Below, in pieces: positions 58,208 to 64,000 of a stretch of 64,000 bases of DNA. The stretch is from Ramlibacter sp. Leaf400. Lineage in GTDB: Bacteria; Pseudomonadota; Gammaproteobacteria; Burkholderiales; Burkholderiaceae_C. The stretch's first letter is position 1. The number at the start of each line of letters is the position of its first letter. The DNA is taken from positions 349,643 to 413,642 of the forward strand of contig NZ_LMQL01000008.1 in NCBI RefSeq assembly GCF_001424545.1, given 5' to 3'. The notes below the pieces were generated by a model that was not told where the DNA came from, ran no database searches, and saw only the letters and a list, made by a program, of their open reading frames with translations. The position numbers were made by a program, and so were the translations under genes.

Positions 58208-58548
58208 GTTCCCCGGACCGGCCCTCCTACTACGAGCGGCACATCTTCTTCTGCCTGAACAAGCGGGACAACGGCGAGAACTGCTGCGCCGACCACAACG
58301 CGCAGGCCGCTTTCGACCGTTGCAAGTCCCAGGTCAAGTCGCAGGGCCTCGCCGGTCCCGGCAAGGTGCGCGTGAACAAGGCCGGCTGCCTGGACCGCTG
58401 CGCGGCCGGCCCCGTCGCCGTGGTCTACCCCGAAGCCGTCTGGTACACCTACGTGGACCAGCAGGACATCGACGAGATCGTCGAGTCGCACCTGAAGAAC
58501 GGCCGCGTGGTCGAACGCCTGCTCACGCCGCCGCACCTGGGCCGCTGA
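58204..58548 (+). CDS. Thioredoxin-like [2Fe-2S] ferredoxin
   Basis: A 114-residue protein. Cluster ligands are Cys17, Cys27 or Cys28, Cys62 and Cys66 (FFCLNKRDNGENCC; AGCLDRCAAGP), the spacing of the thioredoxin-like ferredoxin family. YPEAVWYTYVDQQDIDEIVESHL is its conserved C-terminal region. The electron partner is unknown. Next to an alpha/beta hydrolase gene, as in many Burkholderiales. Confidence 0.88.
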   Translation: MSSPDRPSYYERHIFFCLNKRDNGENCCADHNAQAAFDRCKSQVKSQGLAGPGKVRVNKAGCLDRCAAGPVAVVYPEAVWYTYVDQQDIDEIVESHLKNGRVVERLLTPPHLGR

Positions 58549-58562
58549 TCCCCCGAAACGCG

Positions 58563-59186
58563 ATGAATCCGCAGACGCAGCGGCTGCAGGCCCAGGGCGC
58601 GGCTGGCGCGATCGAGGTGCGGCGCGACGACCCGCCGCAGGCCCCGGTAGGCGTGGCCTTCATCGCCCATCCCCACCCGCTGTTCGGCGGCACGCTGGAC
58701 AACAAGGTCGTGCAGACCATCGCGCGCGCCTTCGTGCAGGGCGGCTGGAGCGCCGTGCGCTTCAACTTCCGCGGCGTGGGCGCGAGCGCCGGCGTCCACG
58801 ACGAAGGGCGGGGCGAGGCCGAGGACATGCGGGCGCTGGTGGACGCGATCGCGCCCGAAGGCCCGATCGCGCTGGCCGGCTTCTCGTTCGGCGCCTTCGT
58901 CGCCAGCCACGTGGTGCAGGCGCTCTGGTCCACGCGCGATGTGCGCAAGGTGGTGCTGGTGGGCACGGCCGCCTCGCGTTTCCAGGTGGCGACGCTGCCG
59001 CCGGAATCGCACGATCGCGCGCTCATCGTCCATGGCGAGGAAGACGACACGGTGCCGTTGCAATCCGTCATGGACTGGGCGCGCCCGCAGACACTGCCGG
59101 TAACCGTCGTGCCCGGTGGCGGCCACTTCTTTCACGGACAATTGCCGCTCCTGAAATCCCTGGTGGCGCGCCACCTCCGTTCCTGA
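58563..59186 (+). CDS. Alpha/beta hydrolase
   Basis: A 207-residue hydrolase. The nucleophile Ser is in LAGFSFGAFVAS, the Asp lies in the HGEEDDTV segment and the His in VPGGGHFFHG. AHPHPLFGGTLDNKVVQTIARAF near the N-terminus places it in the small cytosolic CocE/YfhR-like group. Substrate unknown. No signal peptide. Confidence 0.88.
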   Translation: MNPQTQRLQAQGAAGAIEVRRDDPPQAPVGVAFIAHPHPLFGGTLDNKVVQTIARAFVQGGWSAVRFNFRGVGASAGVHDEGRGEAEDMRALVDAIAPEGPIALAGFSFGAFVASHVVQALWSTRDVRKVVLVGTAASRFQVATLPPESHDRALIVHGEEDDTVPLQSVMDWARPQTLPVTVVPGGGHFFHGQLPLLKSLVARHLRS

Positions 59187-59200
59187 AAATCCCCTTGCCG

Positions 59201-60358
59201 ATGAACCGACTTGCCAAGGCGCTGGCAGCGCCCTTGCTCGCACTTCTTTGCTTCGCCGCCGCCGCCCAGGCGCCGCAACCTCCGGAGATCGCCGCGCGCA
59301 GCTACCTGCTGGTGGACGTCAGCGCCAACCAGGTGCTGGCCGGCCGCGACATCGACTCGCCCGTGGAGCCCGCGTCGCTGACCAAGCTGATGTCGGCCTA
59401 CCTCGTGTTCGACGCGCTGCGCGCCAGGAAGATCACCCTGCAGCAGACGCTGCCCGTGAGCGTGCGCGCCTGGAAGATGCCGGGCTCGCGCATGTTCATC
59501 GACCCCAGCATGCAGGTGCCGGTGGAGGATCTGATCAAGGGCATGATCGTGCAGTCGGGCAACGACGCCACGGTCGCCCTGGCCGAGGGCGTGGGCGGCA
59601 CGGTGGAGCGCTTCGTGGAGCTGATGAACGACCAGGCCAAGGCGCTGGGGATGAATTCCACCGGCTACAAGAACCCCGAAGGCCTGACGGCGCCCGGCCA
59701 CACCACGACCGCGCGCGACCTGAGCATCCTGGCCACCCGGCTGATTCAGGACTTCCCCGAGTTCGTCAACTACTACTCGATCAGGAAGTACCGCTTCCAG
59801 GGCACGCCGAGCGCCAACGACACCAACCGGAACATGCTGCTGTTCCGCGATCCCACGGTCGACGGCCTCAAGACCGGCCACACCGAGGCCGCGGGCTACT
59901 GCCTGGTGGCCACCGCCAAGCGCGACTTCCCCAATCTGCCCGGGCGCCGCCTGCTGTCCATCGTGCTGGGCACCAGCAGCGAGAACGTGCGCGCCAACGA
60001 GTCGCAGAAGCTGCTGAACTGGGGCTTCACGGCCTGGGAGGGCATCAAGCTGTTCGACGCCAACCAGGCGGTCGTCTCGCCGGAGGTCTGGAAGGGCACG
60101 GCCAAGACGGTCAAGCTCGGCCGGCCGCAGGCAGTGGTGGTGGCGGTGCCGGCGGGTACCGCGGCCCAGCTGAAGACCGCCGTGGCGCGCCCCGACCCGC
60201 TGGTGGCGCCGTTCACCAAGGGCCAGCAGATCGGCACCCTCAAGGTGCTGGCCGGCGACAAGCCCGTGACCGAGGTGCCGCTGCTGGCGCTGGAGGCCGT
60301 GGAGCAGGCCGGCGTGCTCGGCCGTGCCTGGGACGCCTTGCGGCTGTGGGTGAAGTAA
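59201..60358 (+). CDS. dacC: D-alanyl-D-alanine carboxypeptidase (low-mass penicillin-binding protein)
   Basis: A 385-residue serine peptidase that trims stem pentapeptides of peptidoglycan. A signal peptide ends near residue 23 (AAAAQA). Active-site motifs are SLTK (Ser59, Lys62), SGN (Ser119-Asn121) and KTG (Lys224-Gly226). A C-terminal domain with an amphipathic membrane anchor helix (AVEQAGVLGRAWDALRLWVK) is present. The symbol is by similarity of layout; dacA would be equally defensible. ATG 59201 is preferred to TTG 59195. Confidence 0.92.
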   Translation: MNRLAKALAAPLLALLCFAAAAQAPQPPEIAARSYLLVDVSANQVLAGRDIDSPVEPASLTKLMSAYLVFDALRARKITLQQTLPVSVRAWKMPGSRMFIDPSMQVPVEDLIKGMIVQSGNDATVALAEGVGGTVERFVELMNDQAKALGMNSTGYKNPEGLTAPGHTTTARDLSILATRLIQDFPEFVNYYSIRKYRFQGTPSANDTNRNMLLFRDPTVDGLKTGHTEAAGYCLVATAKRDFPNLPGRRLLSIVLGTSSENVRANESQKLLNWGFTAWEGIKLFDANQAVVSPEVWKGTAKTVKLGRPQAVVVAVPAGTAAQLKTAVARPDPLVAPFTKGQQIGTLKVLAGDKPVTEVPLLALEAVEQAGVLGRAWDALRLWVK

Positions 60359-60413
60359 CCCGGGCGTAAGCGCCCACTCTGATCCGCCCGGGCCCGGCGT
60401 GCGGGCCCCCGCG

Positions 60414-60442
60414 TTGCGGGGAAACCCGTCCCGGGCTATACT
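60414..60442 (+). promoter_or_regulatory. Promoter of the rpsL (str) operon
   Basis: TTGCGG (60414-60419) and TATACT (60437-60442) with a 17-nt spacer. The start would be near 60449, giving a leader of about 115 nt before rpsL. Confidence 0.75.
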
Positions 60443-60452
60443 GGCGGGCTTT

Positions 60453-60536
60453 CCCGCAATTGGGGCGGGGAAGCTACGCGCGCACCGAGGTGCGCTGTCG
60501 TGCGCGCCGCGAGAGTCTTTGCGGGGCGCCTTTTTT
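60453..60536 (+). promoter_or_regulatory. rpsL leader with three hairpins and a terminator-like attenuator
   Basis: The hairpins are CCCGC/GCGGG (60453-60469), GCGCAC/GTGCGC around CGAG (60480-60495), and GCGCGCCGC/GCGGGGCGC (60502-60529, one mismatch), the last followed by TTTTTT at 60531-60536. The third fits a Rho-independent terminator 27 nt before the rpsL start. This suggests transcription attenuation of the str operon. No open leader peptide was found. Confidence 0.55.
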
Positions 60537-60563
60537 CCAGACGTTTAGGGACGTTTTTCTTCA

Positions 60564-60941
60564 ATGCCAACCATCAATCAACTGGTGCGTCAGGGGCGGG
60601 AGGTCGAAAAGACCAAATCCAAGTCGCCCGCGATGCAGAACAGCCCCCAGCGCCGTGGCGTGTGCACCCGCGTGTACACCACGACGCCCAAGAAGCCGAA
60701 CTCGGCGCTGCGCAAGGTCGCCAAGGTGCGCCTGACCAACGGTTTCGAGGTCATCTCGTACATCGGCGGTGAAGGCCACAACCTGCAGGAGCACTCGGTG
60801 GTGCTCGTGCGCGGCGGCCGCGTCAAGGACCTGCCCGGTGTGCGTTACCACATCGTCCGCGGTTCCCTGGACCTGCAGGGCGTCAAGGATCGCAAGCAGT
60901 CCCGCTCCAAGTACGGCGCCAAGCGCCCGAAGAAGGCCTAA
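60564..60941 (+). CDS. rpsL: 30S ribosomal protein S12
   Basis: A 125-residue protein with [16 protein letters not shown], the decoding-centre segment [28 protein letters not shown] (streptomycin-region Lys43 in KKPNSA), and [15 protein letters not shown] (Lys/Pro region at 88-91). Sequence at these positions is the normal, streptomycin-sensitive type. First gene of str. Confidence 0.98.
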   Translation: MPTINQLVRQGREVEKTKSKSPAMQNSPQRRGVCTRVYTTTPKKPNSALRKVAKVRLTNGFEVISYIGGEGHNLQEHSVVLVRGGRVKDLPGVRYHIVRGSLDLQGVKDRKQSRSKYGAKRPKKA

Positions 60942-60961
60942 GAAGTTTTTCGTTTGTCGGT

Positions 60962-61014
60962 GCTTCGATCGCTCGGCAGGCGAATCGAAGCGTAGTGACC
61001 CGCTGTTTCGGGTC
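60962..61014 (+). promoter_or_regulatory. Structured rpsL-rpsG spacer, possible S7 target
   Basis: In the 153-nt spacer GCTTCGAT (60962-60969) pairs with ATCGAAGC (60984-60991), and GACCCG (60997-61002) pairs with CGGGTC (61009-61014). In E. coli S7 represses str by binding the S12-S7 intergenic mRNA. This spacer may play the same role, by position, but the structure was not matched to a known class. Confidence 0.45.
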
Positions 61015-61094
61015 GAGTAAGCGGGAAGCCCGATTGGCTCCCCAGGCCCCCGGAAGGGACCCGCCAAGCTGAAGCAACAAAGAGGTGAATAGAA

Positions 61095-61568
<474 letters not shown>

Positions 61569-61591
61569 GTACCGTCCCCACCTGTGGAGCG

Positions 61592-61614
61592 GGCCCGCCA
61601 CGAGCGGGCCTTTT
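61592..61614 (+). terminator. Internal terminator between rpsG and fusA
   Basis: Stem GGCCCGC (61592-61598), loop CACGA, stem GCGGGCC (61604-61610), followed by TTTTCCCCTTT. It lies 22 nt before fusA in an otherwise continuous operon, so it may lower fusA/tuf transcription or be anti-terminated. Confidence 0.65.
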
Positions 61615-61636
61615 CCCCTTTCAACGAAAGATCATC

Positions 61637-63739
<2,103 letters not shown>

Positions 63740-63740
63740 T

Positions 63741-63773
63741 GTGACGAAGGCGGGGCCCGCCCCGCCGCGTCAC
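63741..63773 (+). repeat. Hairpin after fusA without T-run
   Basis: Outer stem GTGACG (63741-63746)/CGTCAC (63768-63773) with inner GGCGGGG/CCCCGCC around CCCG (63749-63766). It merges directly into the REP-like element at 63773. There is no T-run; it could protect the fusA mRNA 3' end or act in RNA processing between fusA and tuf. Confidence 0.5.
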
Positions 63774-63800
63774 GTCAACCCCGCGCAGGCGGGGATCCAG
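63773..63800. repeat. REP-like palindromic element, copy 2
   Basis: A 28-nt element, a variant of copy 1 at 6329-6356, with the same CGTCA start, GGCGGG core and ATCCAG end and stem CCCCGC/GCGGGG around GCAG. It differs from copy 1 at a few positions that mostly keep the stem paired. Confidence 0.65.
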
Positions 63801-63894
63801 AAAGTCTGCGACCAGACGCCCCCCGCTGCCCGTGGCGAGGGAAACAGCAGTCCGGTGCAGACGTTAAACCCAGTACACGGGCACGCTCTTTTGA

Positions 63895-64000
<106 letters not shown>

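Overview
The window looks like the chromosome of a high-GC betaproteobacterium of the order Burkholderiales, most likely family Comamonadaceae (Ramlibacter/Variovorax-like). The reasons are the strongly GC-biased codon use, a PhaM-type granule regulator, a Bug-family tricarboxylate-type binding protein, OxyR followed by a Dyp peroxidase, and ribosomal proteins that read like Burkholderiales sequences. The genus is an inference; no database search was possible. Coding density is high, most neighbouring genes are coupled by 1-4 nt overlaps, and no insertion sequence, prophage or CRISPR array was seen.

Layout. 1-350: end of an enoyl-CoA hydratase gene. 439-4225: copper-acquisition cassette (DUF2946 protein, TonB receptor, YcnI/DUF1775, PCuAC). 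4315-6299: PhaM and a FIST-domain protein. 6375-8568 (minus): queuosine genes tgt and queA. 8625-13436: recG, oxyR, dyp peroxidase, ubiA; then proC on the minus strand. 14341-24057: a LacI regulator divergent from a sugar-type ABC importer followed by a cytoplasmic arylsulfatase, its formylglycine-generating enzyme and a GlpD-like dehydrogenase, with two near-identical palindromic operators in the divergent region. 24279-33237: spc and alpha ribosomal operons from rplN to rplQ, followed by an initiator tRNA. 33424-36660: Rieske oxygenase plus Bug binding protein, divergent from a LysR regulator. 36654-44381: mixed genes including a Cys-rich lipoprotein, tRNA-Arg(CCG), a di-haem cytochrome c, a TauE/SafE permease, an outer-membrane protein, a GMC oxidoreductase and mmsA. 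44506-48734: Mla-type lipid transport operon plus a cyclic-nucleotide-binding protein. 48745-54233: MarC, MaoC and SDR genes (minus), an isomerase/hydrolase/amidohydrolase/GST run (plus), and a DUF72 gene (minus). 54230-57066: corA, hemB and, divergently, hemJ, with a candidate small RNA between hemB and hemJ. 57077-60358: VanZ-like protein, ferredoxin, hydrolase, D-Ala-D-Ala carboxypeptidase. 60564-64000: str operon rpsL-rpsG-fusA-tuf, with tuf cut by the window end.

The most interesting points are: (1) a self-contained import-then-desulfate cassette (LacI, ABC importer, sulfatase, FGE, GlpD) with visible operators; (2) a candidate small RNA at 56492-56595 with a good promoter, a hairpin loop exposing an anti-Shine-Dalgarno CCTCCC and a strong terminator; (3) a recurrent leaderless-gene signature, in which a -10-like hexamer ends 6-7 nt before an ATG that has no ribosome binding site; (4) unusual leader and spacer RNA structures in the ribosomal operons, including a terminator-like hairpin in the rpsL leader; and (5) separation of spc/alpha from str by about 27 kb of unrelated genes.
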